64,000 bases of DNA from Nocardioidaceae bacterium UBA4001. Its GTDB lineage: Bacteria; Actinomycetota; Actinomycetes; Propionibacteriales; Nocardioidaceae. The notes beneath the pieces are model-generated. The model was not told the origin of the DNA and did no database searches. It saw nothing but the letters and a program-made list of their open reading frames with translations. Where the stretch lies: the NCBI GenBank assembly GCA_002384855.1, contig DGBP01000042.1, forward strand, positions 5,328 through 69,327. The letters are read 5' to 3'. Positions 36,388 to 45,882 of this stretch are shown here, piece by piece (position 1 is the first letter of the stretch; every line of letters starts with the position of its first letter). The position numbers were made by a program, and so were the translations under genes.

Positions 36388-38861
36388 GCGCTTGCTCCGT
36401 CCGTGCGGTCTGCCACGTCGTTCTCGTCGAAGTGCGGCATGGCGTCCTTCTCCGTCGGCTCGGTCCCGCCACCGGTGTGGATCGCCTTCCAGATCCGCTC
36501 CGGCGTGCAGGGCATGCGTACATCGGACACCCCGAACGGCCTGAGCGCGTCCACCACCGCGTTCACGACGGCCGGCGTCGACGCGATCGTGCCGGCCTCG
36601 CCCACGCCCTTCGTGCCGAGCGAGTTCGTCGTCGACGGGGTGACGGAGGTGCCGAGGTCGAAGCTGATCGTGTCGGCCGCGGTCGGCACGAGATAGTCGA
36701 CGAAGGACGCCGAGACGAGCGTGCCCGAGTCGTCGTACACCGCCTCCTCGAACAGCGCCTGAGCGATGCCCTGGACCAGACCGCCGTGCAGCTGGCCCTC
36801 GACGATCAGTGGGTTCACGATCGTGCCGACGTCGTCGACGGCGGTGTACTTGCGCATCGTCAGGCCGCCGGTCTCGGTGTCGATCTCGACCGCGCACAGG
36901 TGGGTGCCGTGCGGGTAGGAGAAGTTCACCGGGTCGTAGGTGGCGTCGGAGTCCAGCGTCGGCTCCACCCCGTCGGGGAGGTTGTGTCCCGTGAACGCCG
37001 CGGCCGCGAGGTCGGCCATCGCGATGCCCTTGTCGGTACCGCGGACGCCGAAGCTGCCGTCCTTGAACTCCAGGTCGTCCACGGACGCCTCGAGGAGGTG
37101 CGCGGCGATGGGCCTGGCCTTCTCGATCACCTTGTCCGCGGCCTTCACGAGCGCCTCACCACCGACCACGAGGGAGCGGGAGCCGTAGGTGTCCAGGCCT
37201 TTGTGGGAGATCTGTGTGTCACCGTGCAGGACCTCGACGTCCTCGAAGGCGACACCGAGCCGGTCCGCGACGATCTGGGACCACGCGGTCTCGTGGCCCT
37301 GGCCGTGTGCGCTGGCGCCGGTGATGACCTCCACCTTGCCGGTGGGCAGCATCCGCACCGAGGCGTGCTCCCAGCCGCCCGCGCCGTAGCTGAGCTGGCC
37401 CAGGACGCGCGAGGGGGCGAGGCCGCACATCTCGGTGAAGGTGGAGACGCCGATGCCGAGCTGCACCGGGTCGTTCGCCTCACGGCGCCGCTGCTGCTCG
37501 GCCCGGAGCTCGTCGTACCCGAAGATCCGCTTCGCCTCCGCGGTGGCCTGCTCGTAGTTGCCGGTGTCGTACTCCAGGCCGGCGACCGTGGTGAACGGGA
37601 ACTCCTCGTGCTTGATCCAGTTCTTCTCCCGGATCTCGAGCGGGTCGACGCCGAGCTCGTGGGCGAGCTCGTCCATCAGCCGCTCGATCGCGAAGGTCGC
37701 CTCCGGCCGGCCGGCACCGCGGTAGGCATCGGTCCAGGCCTTGTTGGTCAGGACCGTCTGCACCTTGAACTGGTAGGCCGGGAACTTGTAGATCGCGTTG
37801 AACATGAACGCGCCCAGCACCGGCACGCCGCCACCGACCAGCGAGACGTAGGAGCCGAGGTCGGCGAGCAGGTCGACCTTGAGCCCGGTCACCGTGCCAT
37901 CCTTGGTGGCCGCGAGGGTCAGCCGCTGCCACTGGTCGCGCCCGTGGTGGGCGGCCATCAGCGACTCCGACCGGGTCTCGGTGTACTTCACGGGCCTGCC
38001 GGTACGACGCGCCGCGAGGAAGGTGATCCACTCCTCGGGGGTGCTCTGGAGCTTGCCGCCGAAGCCGCCGCCGACGTCCGGGGCGATCACGCGGATCTTC
38101 GACTCCGACACCCCGGTGGTCGCGGCGAGCAGGTAGCGGAGGATGTGCGGGATCTGCGTCGCCGACCACATGGTGATCTGCTCGCCGGTCGGGTCGACGA
38201 CGACCGAGCGGGGCTCCATGAAGGCGGGGATCAGGCGCTGCTGGCGGTACTCCCGCTCGAGGACGATCCCGTCGGTGCGGGCCTTGTCGATCGCCTCGTC
38301 GACGGCACCACCCGTACCGGCCTCGGCGGAGTCGAAGACCCACAGGGCCGACTTGTTGGTGCCGAGATCGGGGTGCGCGAGGACCTTGTCCTCGGCCGCC
38401 TCCTTCAGGTCGAGCGCCGCCGGCAGCTCGTCGTAGTCCACGTCGACGAGCTCGGCGGCGTCACGGGCCTCGGCGGCCGAGCGGGCGACGACCACGGCCA
38501 CGACCTCGCCCGCGAAGGTGACCCGGTCGACCGCGATCGGCGGGTGCACCGGCGCGACCTGGTCAGGGGTGATCGGCCAGGCGTTGGCGAGCACGCCCTG
38601 CTCCTCGGACACCTCCTGGCCGGTGAGGACCGTCACGACGTTCGGGGCGGACTTCGCCGCGCTCGTGTCGATGTGGGTGATCCGGGCGTGGGCGAACGGG
38701 CTGCGCACCATCGCGATGTGCAGCATCCCCGGGAGCTGGATGTTGTCGGTCCACTTGGTGCGGCCGGTGATGAGGCGCTGGTCCTCCTTGCGCCGGCGGG
38801 CGCTGCCGACCTCGCGGGGGCCGCCGGTCGAGCCTGTCGAGACCTCGTCGGTGACGGTCAC
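36384..38861 (-). CDS. coxL: Form II (CoxL-like) molybdopterin-binding large subunit
   Basis: An 825-residue xanthine dehydrogenase/CO dehydrogenase-family catalytic subunit. The small alpha-beta hammerhead domain lies at residues ~25-140 and the molybdopterin domains follow (PDVGGGFGGK at 261-270; GTKGVGEAG with the catalytic Glu near the end). The active-site loop reads AYRGAGR (379-385), the form II signature, not the AYxCSFR of true CO dehydrogenases. So it oxidises an unknown substrate. The GTG start follows CAGGAGG and overlaps the coxS stop by 4 bp. Confidence 0.93.
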   Translation of the reverse strand: MTVTDEVSTGSTGGPREVGSARRRKEDQRLITGRTKWTDNIQLPGMLHIAMVRSPFAHARITHIDTSAAKSAPNVVTVLTGQEVSEEQGVLANAWPITPDQVAPVHPPIAVDRVTFAGEVVAVVVARSAAEARDAAELVDVDYDELPAALDLKEAAEDKVLAHPDLGTNKSALWVFDSAEAGTGGAVDEAIDKARTDGIVLEREYRQQRLIPAFMEPRSVVVDPTGEQITMWSATQIPHILRYLLAATTGVSESKIRVIAPDVGGGFGGKLQSTPEEWITFLAARRTGRPVKYTETRSESLMAAHHGRDQWQRLTLAATKDGTVTGLKVDLLADLGSYVSLVGGGVPVLGAFMFNAIYKFPAYQFKVQTVLTNKAWTDAYRGAGRPEATFAIERLMDELAHELGVDPLEIREKNWIKHEEFPFTTVAGLEYDTGNYEQATAEAKRIFGYDELRAEQQRRREANDPVQLGIGVSTFTEMCGLAPSRVLGQLSYGAGGWEHASVRMLPTGKVEVITGASAHGQGHETAWSQIVADRLGVAFEDVEVLHGDTQISHKGLDTYGSRSLVVGGEALVKAADKVIEKARPIAAHLLEASVDDLEFKDGSFGVRGTDKGIAMADLAAAAFTGHNLPDGVEPTLDSDATYDPVNFSYPHGTHLCAVEIDTETGGLTMRKYTAVDDVGTIVNPLIVEGQLHGGLVQGIAQALFEEAVYDDSGTLVSASFVDYLVPTAADTISFDLGTSVTPSTTNSLGTKGVGEAGTIASTPAVVNAVVDALRPFGVSDVRMPCTPERIWKAIHTGGGTEPTEKDAMPHFDENDVADRTDGASA

Positions 38862-39322
38862 CGGGAACCTCCTGCCGCGGCCTGCACGGCCTTCACGATG
38901 TTGTGGTAGCCGGTGCAGCGGCACAGGTTGCCCTCGAGGCCGAGCCGGATCTCCTCCTCGGAGGGGTCGGCGTTCTCCTTGAGCAGGTCGATGCTCTGCA
39001 TGATCATGCCCGGGGTGCAGAAGCCGCACTGGAGTGCGTGGTTCTCGTGGAAGGCCTGCTGGACCGGGTGCAGCTCCCCGTCGGTGGCGAGACCCTCGAC
39101 GGTGGTCACCTCGTGCCCGTCGGCCTGGACGGCGAGGACGTTGCACGACTTCACGCTCGTGCCGTCGAGGTGCACCGTGCAGGCGCCGCAGTTGCTGGTG
39201 TCGCACCCGATGACGGTGCCGGTCTTGCCGAGACGTTCGCGGAGATACTGCACCAGCAGCATCCTGGGCTCGACGTCGTCGGAGTAGCTCGCTCCGTCGA
39301 CGGTCACGTTGATGCGGGTCAT
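38858..39322 (-). CDS. coxS: Iron-sulfur small subunit of a molybdenum hydroxylase
   Basis: A 154-residue subunit with two [2Fe-2S] clusters. The plant-ferredoxin-like cluster uses Cys40, Cys45, Cys48 and Cys60 (GCDTSNCGACTVHLDG); the second uses Cys99, Cys102, Cys134 and Cys136 (CGFCTPGM and NLCRCTGYHNIV). First gene of the S-L-M order typical of form II enzymes. ATG start. The 119-bp gap upstream should hold the promoter of the structural genes if they are not simply read through from XdhC. Confidence 0.95.
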   Translation of the reverse strand: MTRINVTVDGASYSDDVEPRMLLVQYLRERLGKTGTVIGCDTSNCGACTVHLDGTSVKSCNVLAVQADGHEVTTVEGLATDGELHPVQQAFHENHALQCGFCTPGMIMQSIDLLKENADPSEEEIRLGLEGNLCRCTGYHNIVKAVQAAAGGSR

Positions 39323-39441
39323 GGATCAGCTCCTGAGCCGGAGGTTGGGTAGATCAAGATCCTCGCGTGGCATCAGGGGTGTGACAAGGGTCACCGGGTG
39401 CTATCTCAGTGAAATCTCAGGCCTCGGACGATCGCGCCGGG

Positions 39442-40581
39442 TCAGCGGTCGACGCCGTGGTGGATGGGGCCGTGCAGGTCGCCGAGGCGCTCGCCGTTGC
39501 CGCCCCAGCGCAGCGCGACGATCTCGGCGGCGATGGACACGGCCGTCTCCTCCGGGGTACGGGCGCCGAGGTCCAGGCCGATCGGCGAGGACAGCCGGCC
39601 GATCTCCTCCTCGGTGAGCCCTGCCTCGCGGAGCCGGTCGAGCCGGTTCTCGTGGGTGCGCCGCGAGCCCATCGCCCCGATGTAGCCGACCTCGGGAAGT
39701 CGGAGCGCCACCTCGAGGAGGGGTACGTCGAACTTGGGGTCGTGGGTGAGGACCGCGAGCACGGTCCGCCCGTCGACCCGGCCGGCCTCGACCTCGCCGC
39801 GGAGGTAGCGGTGCGGCCAGTCCACGACGACCTCGTGGGCGTCGGGGAAGCGCGAGGCGGTGGCGAAGACGGGGCGCGCGTCGCACACGGTGACGTCGTA
39901 GCCGAGGAACGCCCCCATCCGGGCCACGGCCGCGGCGAAGTCGATCGCCCCGAAGACGATCATCCGCGGTGGCGGCGCGAACGCCCAGACGAAGACCCGC
40001 ATGCCCTCCCCGCGGCGCTCACCGTCGGGGCCGTAGGTGAGCGTCGAGTTGTGCCCCGAGGCGAGCAGACCCAGCACGTCGTCGGCGACGGCGTCGTCGG
40101 CCCGGTCGCTGCCCAGCGTGCCGGAGCGGGGGCGGGCCGCGTCCTCCGGGCGTACGACGAGCCGACGGCCGATCCGGGACGGGTCGGGGTGGTCCACGAC
40201 GGTCGCCACCGCCACGGGACGGCCCGCGTCGACGTCGGCCGCGATCTCGGCGAGCTCGGGGAAGGACGTCTTGTCGACGCGTTCGACGTACACGTCGAGG
40301 ATCCCGCCGCAGGTCAGCCCCACGGCGAAGGCCTCGTCGTCGCTGACGCCGTACCTCTCCAGCACCGGCCGGCCGTTCTCGATGACCTCCTCGGCGAGCT
40401 CGTAGACCGCGCCCTCGACGCAGCCGCCGGACACCGACCCGACCGCCTCGCCGCCCGGCCCGAGCAGCATCGAGGCGCCCGGGGGACGCGGGGCCGACCG
40501 GAAGGTCGCGATCACGGTGCCCATGCCGACCGGCTCGTCGGCCTCCCACCACCGCATCAGCTCTGCAAGCACGTCACGCAC
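39442..40581 (-). CDS. XdhC/CoxF-family molybdenum enzyme maturation factor
   Basis: A 379-residue cytosolic protein with the N-terminal XdhC_CoxI domain (GTVIATFRSAPRPPGASMLL; SVSGGCVEGAVYE; GLTCGGILDVYVE) and a C-terminal Rossmann domain (MIVFGAIDFAAAVARMG; VGYIGAMGSRRT). XdhC proteins bind and help sulfurate molybdenum cofactor before insertion. The GTG at 40581 is preferred over a TTG at 40587 because GAGG then sits 9 bp before it. It overlaps the VWA gene. Confidence 0.9.
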   Translation of the reverse strand: MRDVLAELMRWWEADEPVGMGTVIATFRSAPRPPGASMLLGPGGEAVGSVSGGCVEGAVYELAEEVIENGRPVLERYGVSDDEAFAVGLTCGGILDVYVERVDKTSFPELAEIAADVDAGRPVAVATVVDHPDPSRIGRRLVVRPEDAARPRSGTLGSDRADDAVADDVLGLLASGHNSTLTYGPDGERRGEGMRVFVWAFAPPPRMIVFGAIDFAAAVARMGAFLGYDVTVCDARPVFATASRFPDAHEVVVDWPHRYLRGEVEAGRVDGRTVLAVLTHDPKFDVPLLEVALRLPEVGYIGAMGSRRTHENRLDRLREAGLTEEEIGRLSSPIGLDLGARTPEETAVSIAAEIVALRWGGNGERLGDLHGPIHHGVDR

Positions 40582-41713
40582 GGGCAACCACCTCGATCAG
40601 CTCTTCGAACGTGGCCATCGAGTGACCGGCCACGAAGTCGTCGATGTACGGCAGCGCCGCCACGATGCCCCCCTGCACGGGTTCGTAGCCGACCTTGCCG
40701 CGGTGCGGGTTCATCCACACGACCCGGTGCGCGAGCCGGTGCAGCTGCTCCATCTGCTCGGCGAGCAGCGTGGCGTCGCCGCGCTCCCAGCCGTCGCTGA
40801 CCACGACCACGACCGCGCCGCGGGCGGTCCCGCGCCGGCCCCAGCGGTCGAGGAAGACCTGGAGCGTCTCGCCCAGGCGGGTGCCGCCGGACCAGTCGGG
40901 GACGGTGTCCCCGGCGGCGACGATCGCCCGCTCCACGTCCCGTAGCCGCATGGCACGGGTGATGTGGGTGAGTCGGGTGCCGAGCGTGAACACCTCCACG
41001 TCGCAGGCGCGCGCAGGGCTGCCGGCGGGAGAGGCCCCGTGGGTGAACCGGTGCGCGAGTCGCACCAGGGCGTCGGCGTAGGAGCTCATCGACCCCGACA
41101 CGTCGATCAGCAGCACCACCCGGCGGGCCCGGCTGCGACGGCGGCGCCACGCGAGGGGCCCCGGCTCGCCCATCCGAGCGCGCATCCGGCGCATCGTCCG
41201 CACGGCGTCGAGGTCGCCGCGGTGCCAGGCGGTGCGGCGGTTCGCCGTACGCCGGGGGGAGCGGGGGTGCAGGGTGCCGAACAGGGCGGCTAGCCGGGCC
41301 TTCTCCCGGGCGTCCATCTCGCCGATGTCGCGGTGGCGCAGAACCTCCGTGGCGCTCGCCATCGCACGCAGCTCGGCGTCGTCGGGCGCCTCGCCCTCCC
41401 CGCCGTCGCGGTCGTCGGCGAGGTCGGCCTGCGGGGAGGTCCGGTCGGGGGCCTCGCGGGGGACGCCCTTGTTCTCCTGGGTGACGAACCACGAGTGGAA
41501 GACCTGGTCGTAGCGCTCGAGGTCGTCCGGCCCGCTGCACAGGGTCGCGCGGCCGGCCCAGTACGTCGACCGCCGGTCGTCGAGCCCCACCACGGCCACC
41601 GCCCGCAGGAACGACTGGGCGCGGTCAGGCGTGGCCGGGACGCCGGAGGCACGCAGGGCACGCGCGAACCCGAGCAGCAGCTCGTCGGCGTCGTGGACCA
41701 GCACCTCCAGCAT
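40574..41713 (-). CDS. coxE: VWA-domain protein, CoxE-like
   Basis: A 379-residue cytosolic protein. The N-terminal helical half ends with arginine-rich RRRRSRARR, and the von Willebrand A domain starts at about residue 205 with the metal-binding MIDAS motif VVLLIDVSGSMSSYADALV; later WSGGTRLGETLQ and VVVVVSDGWERGD complete it. CoxE works with the CoxD ATPase to assemble the copper/molybdenum or molybdenum active site of hydroxylases. Translationally close to its MoxR partner (4 bp gap). Confidence 0.9.
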   Translation of the reverse strand: MLEVLVHDADELLLGFARALRASGVPATPDRAQSFLRAVAVVGLDDRRSTYWAGRATLCSGPDDLERYDQVFHSWFVTQENKGVPREAPDRTSPQADLADDRDGGEGEAPDDAELRAMASATEVLRHRDIGEMDAREKARLAALFGTLHPRSPRRTANRRTAWHRGDLDAVRTMRRMRARMGEPGPLAWRRRRSRARRVVLLIDVSGSMSSYADALVRLAHRFTHGASPAGSPARACDVEVFTLGTRLTHITRAMRLRDVERAIVAAGDTVPDWSGGTRLGETLQVFLDRWGRRGTARGAVVVVVSDGWERGDATLLAEQMEQLHRLAHRVVWMNPHRGKVGYEPVQGGIVAALPYIDDFVAGHSMATFEELIEVVARA

Positions 41714-41717
41714 CGCG

Positions 41718-42635
41718 CTAGCCCGCCAGCATCCGGTCCAGGGCCTTGCGGACCCGCTCGGAGTCCTCGCGGTACTTCACGACCGTGCCGAGCGTCGCGG
41801 CCGCACGCTCGATGTCGAGGGTCGTGGTGCCCAGACGGTGCAGGGCACGGGCCCAGTCGAGGGTCTCGGCGACGCCCGGGGGCTTGAGCAGGTCCTCGGT
41901 GGTGCGCAGCTGCTGCACGAGCGTCACCACCTGCCGGGCGAGCTCCTCGGACACCTCGGGGGCCCGCGAGCGGACGATCGCCACCTCCCGCTCGAGGCCG
42001 GGGTGGTCGATCCAGTGGAACAGGCAGCGTCGCTTCAGGGCGTCGTGGATCTCGCGGGTCCGGTTGGAGGTGAGCACGACAAGCGGGGGAGTCGCGGCGG
42101 TGATCGTGCCGAGCTCGGGCACGGTCACCTGGTAGGTCGACAGGACCTCGAGCAGGAACGCCTCGAACTCGTCGTCGGCCCGGTCGATCTCGTCGACGAG
42201 CAGTACCACGGGGCTCTCCCGCAGCGCCCGTAGCACCGGCCGGGCGAGGAGGAACCGCTCGTCGAAGAGGCTCTTCTCGACCTCCTCCACGTCCGAGCGG
42301 TCCGCGTCTCCGTGGGAGGCGGTCTCGACGGCTCGCAGGTGAAGGATCTGCCGCGGGAAGTCCCAGTCGTAGAGCGCCTGGCTGGCGTCGATCCCCTCGT
42401 AGCACTGCAGCCGGATCATCGGCAGGTCGAGCGATTCGGCCAGCGCCTCCGCGAGCGCGGTCTTGCCCGTGCCCGGCTCGCCCTCGAGCAGCAGCGGGCG
42501 CTGCATCTTCAGGGCCAGGAAGCCGATCGTGGCCAGCGCGTCGTCGCAGAGGTAGCCGGTGCGACCCAGTCGCTCGGCGAGGTCGGCGGCCGAGGTGATG
42601 TCCGCTGCGGGGTCCATGTGCCAAGCATGACTCAC
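41718..42635 (-). CDS. coxD: MoxR-type AAA ATPase, CoxD-like
   Basis: A 305-residue AAA+ chaperone ATPase. Walker A GEPGTGKTALAEALAES near residue 52, Walker B VVLLVDEIDRADDEFEAFLL, sensor 1 VVLTSNRTREIHDAL. It partners with the VWA protein downstream to mature the hydroxylase active site. Start is either the ATG at 42635 (with GGTGAG upstream) or Met7 at 42617. Confidence 0.92.
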   Translation of the reverse strand: MSHAWHMDPAADITSAADLAERLGRTGYLCDDALATIGFLALKMQRPLLLEGEPGTGKTALAEALAESLDLPMIRLQCYEGIDASQALYDWDFPRQILHLRAVETASHGDADRSDVEEVEKSLFDERFLLARPVLRALRESPVVLLVDEIDRADDEFEAFLLEVLSTYQVTVPELGTITAATPPLVVLTSNRTREIHDALKRRCLFHWIDHPGLEREVAIVRSRAPEVSEELARQVVTLVQQLRTTEDLLKPPGVAETLDWARALHRLGTTTLDIERAAATLGTVVKYREDSERVRKALDRMLAG

Positions 42636-42665
42636 CGGGTGAAGCGGGTCACAGGATCGTCCACG

Positions 42666-43241
42666 TCAGAGGGTGTCGGGGGTGTCCACGTCCCGGCCGG
42701 TCGCCAGGTCGCCGCACTCGACGAGCACGTGGTCGTGGCCGCGGAGGTACTCCCGCGCGCCCCGGTCGCCCCGGGCCGTCGCGACGACCCCTGCCCAGTG
42801 GTCACGGCCGATCAGCACCGGGTGGCCGGGTCGACCGTCGTACGACGTGCGCGCCAGCGCCCCGGGAGCGGGAGGGGCGTGCGCCAGCAGCCGCGCGACC
42901 ACCGCGGGCGTGACGTCGGGGAGGTCGACGAGGTGCACGACCACTGCGTCGGCGCCCTCGAGCGACGGGTCTGCCAGGCCGGTGCGCAGGGACGCCCCCA
43001 TCCCCTCGTCCCACTCCTCGGCGACGGCGACGTCCACGTCGAGGGGCGCGAGCAGCGGCCGGATCTCCTCGGACGAGGCCCCGAGCACCACGGTCACCCG
43101 GCCGCAGCCACCCTCGCGCAGCACCTCCACGCCGCGGACCACGAACGGCACCCCGTCGTCGCGCAGGAGCGCCTTGGGTCCGCCCATCCGGCGACCGGCC
43201 CCTGCCGCGAGGAGCAGCCCGCGCGGCCTCTCGTCCGTCAC
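42666..43241 (-). CDS. MobA-like nucleotidyltransferase (MocA type)
   Basis: A 191-residue NTP transferase with the signature LLLAAGAGRRMGGPKALL near the start, then HLVDLPDVTPAVVARLL (metal-binding Asp) and GRPGHPVLIGRDHW. Such proteins attach CMP (or GMP) to molybdopterin, making the dinucleotide cofactor that CoxL-type enzymes use. GTG start. First gene of the minus-strand hydroxylase-maturation group, 30 bp before the MoxR gene. Confidence 0.88.
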   Translation of the reverse strand: MTDERPRGLLLAAGAGRRMGGPKALLRDDGVPFVVRGVEVLREGGCGRVTVVLGASSEEIRPLLAPLDVDVAVAEEWDEGMGASLRTGLADPSLEGADAVVVHLVDLPDVTPAVVARLLAHAPPAPGALARTSYDGRPGHPVLIGRDHWAGVVATARGDRGAREYLRGHDHVLVECGDLATGRDVDTPDTL

Positions 43242-43355
43242 GGCTAGATCGCGCCGATGTTCGCAAAGGTCGCGTTGGGGTCCCCCATGGCGCACATCGT
43301 GCCCCACGCGTCACCCGTCGCGCCACGATTCCCGGGGTCCGTGGCCCGACGGGTG

Positions 43356-44561
43356 TCAGTCGATCACGCGCAGGCGCACGGTCTCGGGCAGCCCCGCCAG
43401 CTCTGCGACGACGTCGGCGGAGTAGTCGCGGCCGATGTCGGTGAGCAGGTAGCCGAGATCGCCGAACGTCGTCAGCACCTGGCTCTCGACGTTCACGCCG
43501 CGGTTGGCGAAGACCGCGTTGACCCGGGCGAGGACGCCGGGGACGTTCGCGTGCAGGTGCGCGAGGCGATGGGTGCCCGGGGCGTGCGCGAGGGAGAGGT
43601 TCGGCAGGTTCACGCTCATCTGGGTGGCCCCCGCGGTGAGGTAGCTCTGCAGCTTGCGCGCCACGAAGAGGCCGATGTCCTCCTGGGCCTCCTCGGTCGA
43701 ACCGCCGATGTGCGGGGTGAGGATCACGTTCGGCAGGCCGCGCAGCGCCGACTCGAACGGGTCGCCCTGCTTCTTCGGCTCCTTCGGGAAGACGTCGACG
43801 GCCGCACCCGACAGGTGACCGCTGAGGAGGTGCTCGCGCAGGGCCTCGTGGTCCACGACGAAGCCGCGGGAGAGGTTGACGAAGATCGCGCCCGTCTTCA
43901 TCATCCGCAGCTGCTCCTCGCCGAACAGCCCCGCGTTGCCGGCGCGGCCGTCGACGTGGAGGGAGACCACGTCGGACTCACCGAGGAGCTCCTCGAGGGA
44001 GTGGGCGCGGCGGGCGTTGCCGAGGGCGAGCTTGTCCTCGAGGTCGTAGAAGGAGACCGACATGCCCATCGCCTCGGCGACCACCGACAGCTGGCTGCCG
44101 ATGTTGCCGTAGCCGACGATGCCGAGCCGCCGCCCGCGGACCTCGTGGGCACCCGAGGCGGACTTGTCCCACACCCCGCGCTGCAGCGAGGCGTTCTTCT
44201 CGGTGAGCCCCCGGGTCAGCGAGATGATCTCGGCGATCGCGAGCTCGACGACGCTGCGGGTGTTGGAGTACGGCGCGTTGAACACCGCCACGCCCCGGCG
44301 GGAGGCCGTGGCGAGGTCGATCTGGTTGGTGCCGATGCAGAACGCCCCGACCACGCAGAGCCCCTCGGCGCTCTCGACGACCTTGCCGGTCAGCTGCGTC
44401 TTGGAGCGGATGCCGAGGACGTCCACGCCGCGCAGCGCCTCGATGAGCTCCGGCTCGTCGAGGGCGCCCTTGGCGGTCTCGACCTCCAGCCCGGCCTGGG
44501 TGAGGATCTCCTCGGCGACGGGGTGGATGTTCTCCAGCAGCAGGGCTCGGCGAGCGCTCAC
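43356..44561 (-). CDS. serA: D-3-phosphoglycerate dehydrogenase
   Basis: First enzyme of serine synthesis. The 401-residue form has the substrate-binding domain, the NAD Rossmann domain (RLGIVGYGNIGSQLSVVAEA) with Arg/Glu/His catalytic elements (LSRGFVVDHEALREHL; TPHIGGSTEEAQEDIG), and a C-terminal ACT domain (NVPGVLARVNAVFANRGVNV) for serine feedback. This is the ~410-residue E. coli type rather than the longer actinobacterial type with an extra domain. I prefer the GTG at 44561 (GAGGAAGG 8 bp upstream); a GTG at 44600 would add 13 residues. Confidence 0.9.
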   Translation of the reverse strand: MSARRALLLENIHPVAEEILTQAGLEVETAKGALDEPELIEALRGVDVLGIRSKTQLTGKVVESAEGLCVVGAFCIGTNQIDLATASRRGVAVFNAPYSNTRSVVELAIAEIISLTRGLTEKNASLQRGVWDKSASGAHEVRGRRLGIVGYGNIGSQLSVVAEAMGMSVSFYDLEDKLALGNARRAHSLEELLGESDVVSLHVDGRAGNAGLFGEEQLRMMKTGAIFVNLSRGFVVDHEALREHLLSGHLSGAAVDVFPKEPKKQGDPFESALRGLPNVILTPHIGGSTEEAQEDIGLFVARKLQSYLTAGATQMSVNLPNLSLAHAPGTHRLAHLHANVPGVLARVNAVFANRGVNVESQVLTTFGDLGYLLTDIGRDYSADVVAELAGLPETVRLRVID

Positions 44562-44614
44562 GGGTGCAGCCTTCCTCGGATCCGGCACGACGTCGGCCAC
44601 GCTACCCTCACCGG

Positions 44615-45688
44615 GTGGCAGAGCCGCCCGTACGTCGCCAGGTCCTGACCCGGTGGGACCCGCTGACCGTCGGCATCGACATCGGCGGCACGAAGGTGCT
44701 CGGCGGCGTGGTGACCTCGGCCGGGAAGGTGCTGGCCCGCGAGCGTCGGGACACCCCGGGCAACGACGCGGCCGCGGTCGAGGACACGATCGTCGACCTG
44801 GTCATCGGCTTCGCCCGCGACCACGACGTCGCCGCCGTGGGCATCGGGGCGGCGGGGTTCGTCGACGCCGCCCGGGCGACGGTGCTGTTCTCGCCGCACC
44901 TCGCGTGGCGCAACGAACCGGTCCGGGCCGCCCTCATGAGCAGGCTGAGCCTGCCGGTCGTGGTCGACAACGACGCCAACACCGCGGCGCTGGCGGAGGC
45001 GAGGTTCGGCTCCGGGGCCGGCCACCGGTACGTGCTCTGCGTGACGCTCGGTACCGGCATCGGCGGCGCCCTGGTCATGGACAACCGGGTCTTCCGCGGG
45101 GCCAACGGCATGGCCGGCGAGTTCGGCCACATGCAGGTCGTCCCGGACGGTCACCTCTGCCCGTGCGGCAACCGCGGCTGCTGGGAGCAGTACGCCTCCG
45201 GCAACGCGCTGGTGCGCGACGCCCGGGAGCTCGTGGCGGCCGACGCGCCCCTCGCCCACGCACTGCGGGAGGCGGCCGGTGGGGACGCGAGCGGCCTCAC
45301 CGGCCCCCTGGTCACCGAGGTCGCCCGCAGCGGCGACCCGCTCGCGCAGGAGCTGCTCGCCGACATGGGACGGTGGCTGGGTCGGGGCCTGGCGAACATC
45401 ACGGCGGCCTTCGACCCGAGCTGCCTCCTGGTCGGGGGCGGGGTCTCCGAGGCCGGCGAGCTGCTCCTGGGCCCGACACGCGAGGCGTTCTCCCGTCAGC
45501 TGGTGGGGCGCGGGCACCGGCCCGAGCCCCCGATCCTCCCCGCGGCGCTGGGGCCGGAGGCCGGTTTCATCGGTGCCGCGGACATGGCCCGGTCGGCGGC
45601 ACGACGGTCGCGGCGTGCGCGTCGTACCGCCCGGAGGCGCCGTGAGCACGAGCGGGTGCGCCGGCGGTTCCTCCACGACGACGACTGA
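44615..45688 (+). CDS. ROK family sugar kinase (glucokinase-like)
   Basis: A 357-residue cytosolic kinase. The phosphate loop VGIDIGGTKVLGGVVTSAGK, catalytic VVVDNDANTAALAEARFG, and the ROK zinc motif GHLCPCGNRGCWEQYASG match actinobacterial glucokinases that phosphorylate glucose. About 30 basic residues are added at the C terminus. GTG start at 44615. Divergent from serA; the overlap of possible 5' ends leaves only a short promoter region. Confidence 0.9.
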   Translation: MAEPPVRRQVLTRWDPLTVGIDIGGTKVLGGVVTSAGKVLARERRDTPGNDAAAVEDTIVDLVIGFARDHDVAAVGIGAAGFVDAARATVLFSPHLAWRNEPVRAALMSRLSLPVVVDNDANTAALAEARFGSGAGHRYVLCVTLGTGIGGALVMDNRVFRGANGMAGEFGHMQVVPDGHLCPCGNRGCWEQYASGNALVRDARELVAADAPLAHALREAAGGDASGLTGPLVTEVARSGDPLAQELLADMGRWLGRGLANITAAFDPSCLLVGGGVSEAGELLLGPTREAFSRQLVGRGHRPEPPILPAALGPEAGFIGAADMARSAARRSRRARRTARRRREHERVRRRFLHDDD

Positions 45689-45882
45689 GCGTCTCGCGCG
45701 GGCCTCACCCTCGGGGGTTCTGCAGGAACGTGCACTGCTCAAACACGCAGCCCCCGACCCGTAGCAGGCCCGCGACCGACCGGCCTACGTTCCTTTGCCA
45801 TCGCAGCGGCAGGGCATCGCCGGTCGCGGCGATCGTGCGGCCGACGCGGCCGGGCGACCACGGGAACCCACGGGAGACCCAC

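Noticed and set aside
36384..38861. Genuine aerobic CO dehydrogenase (form I)
   Set aside because: The active-site loop is AYRGAGR and gene order is S-L-M, both form II; the Cys of the form I AYxCSFR loop is absent.
36357..38909. A very long open frame on the plus strand opposite coxL
   Set aside because: It is the mirror frame of a highly GC-biased gene. coxL on the minus strand has full family motifs and 4-bp overlaps with coxS and coxM; the plus frame has none.
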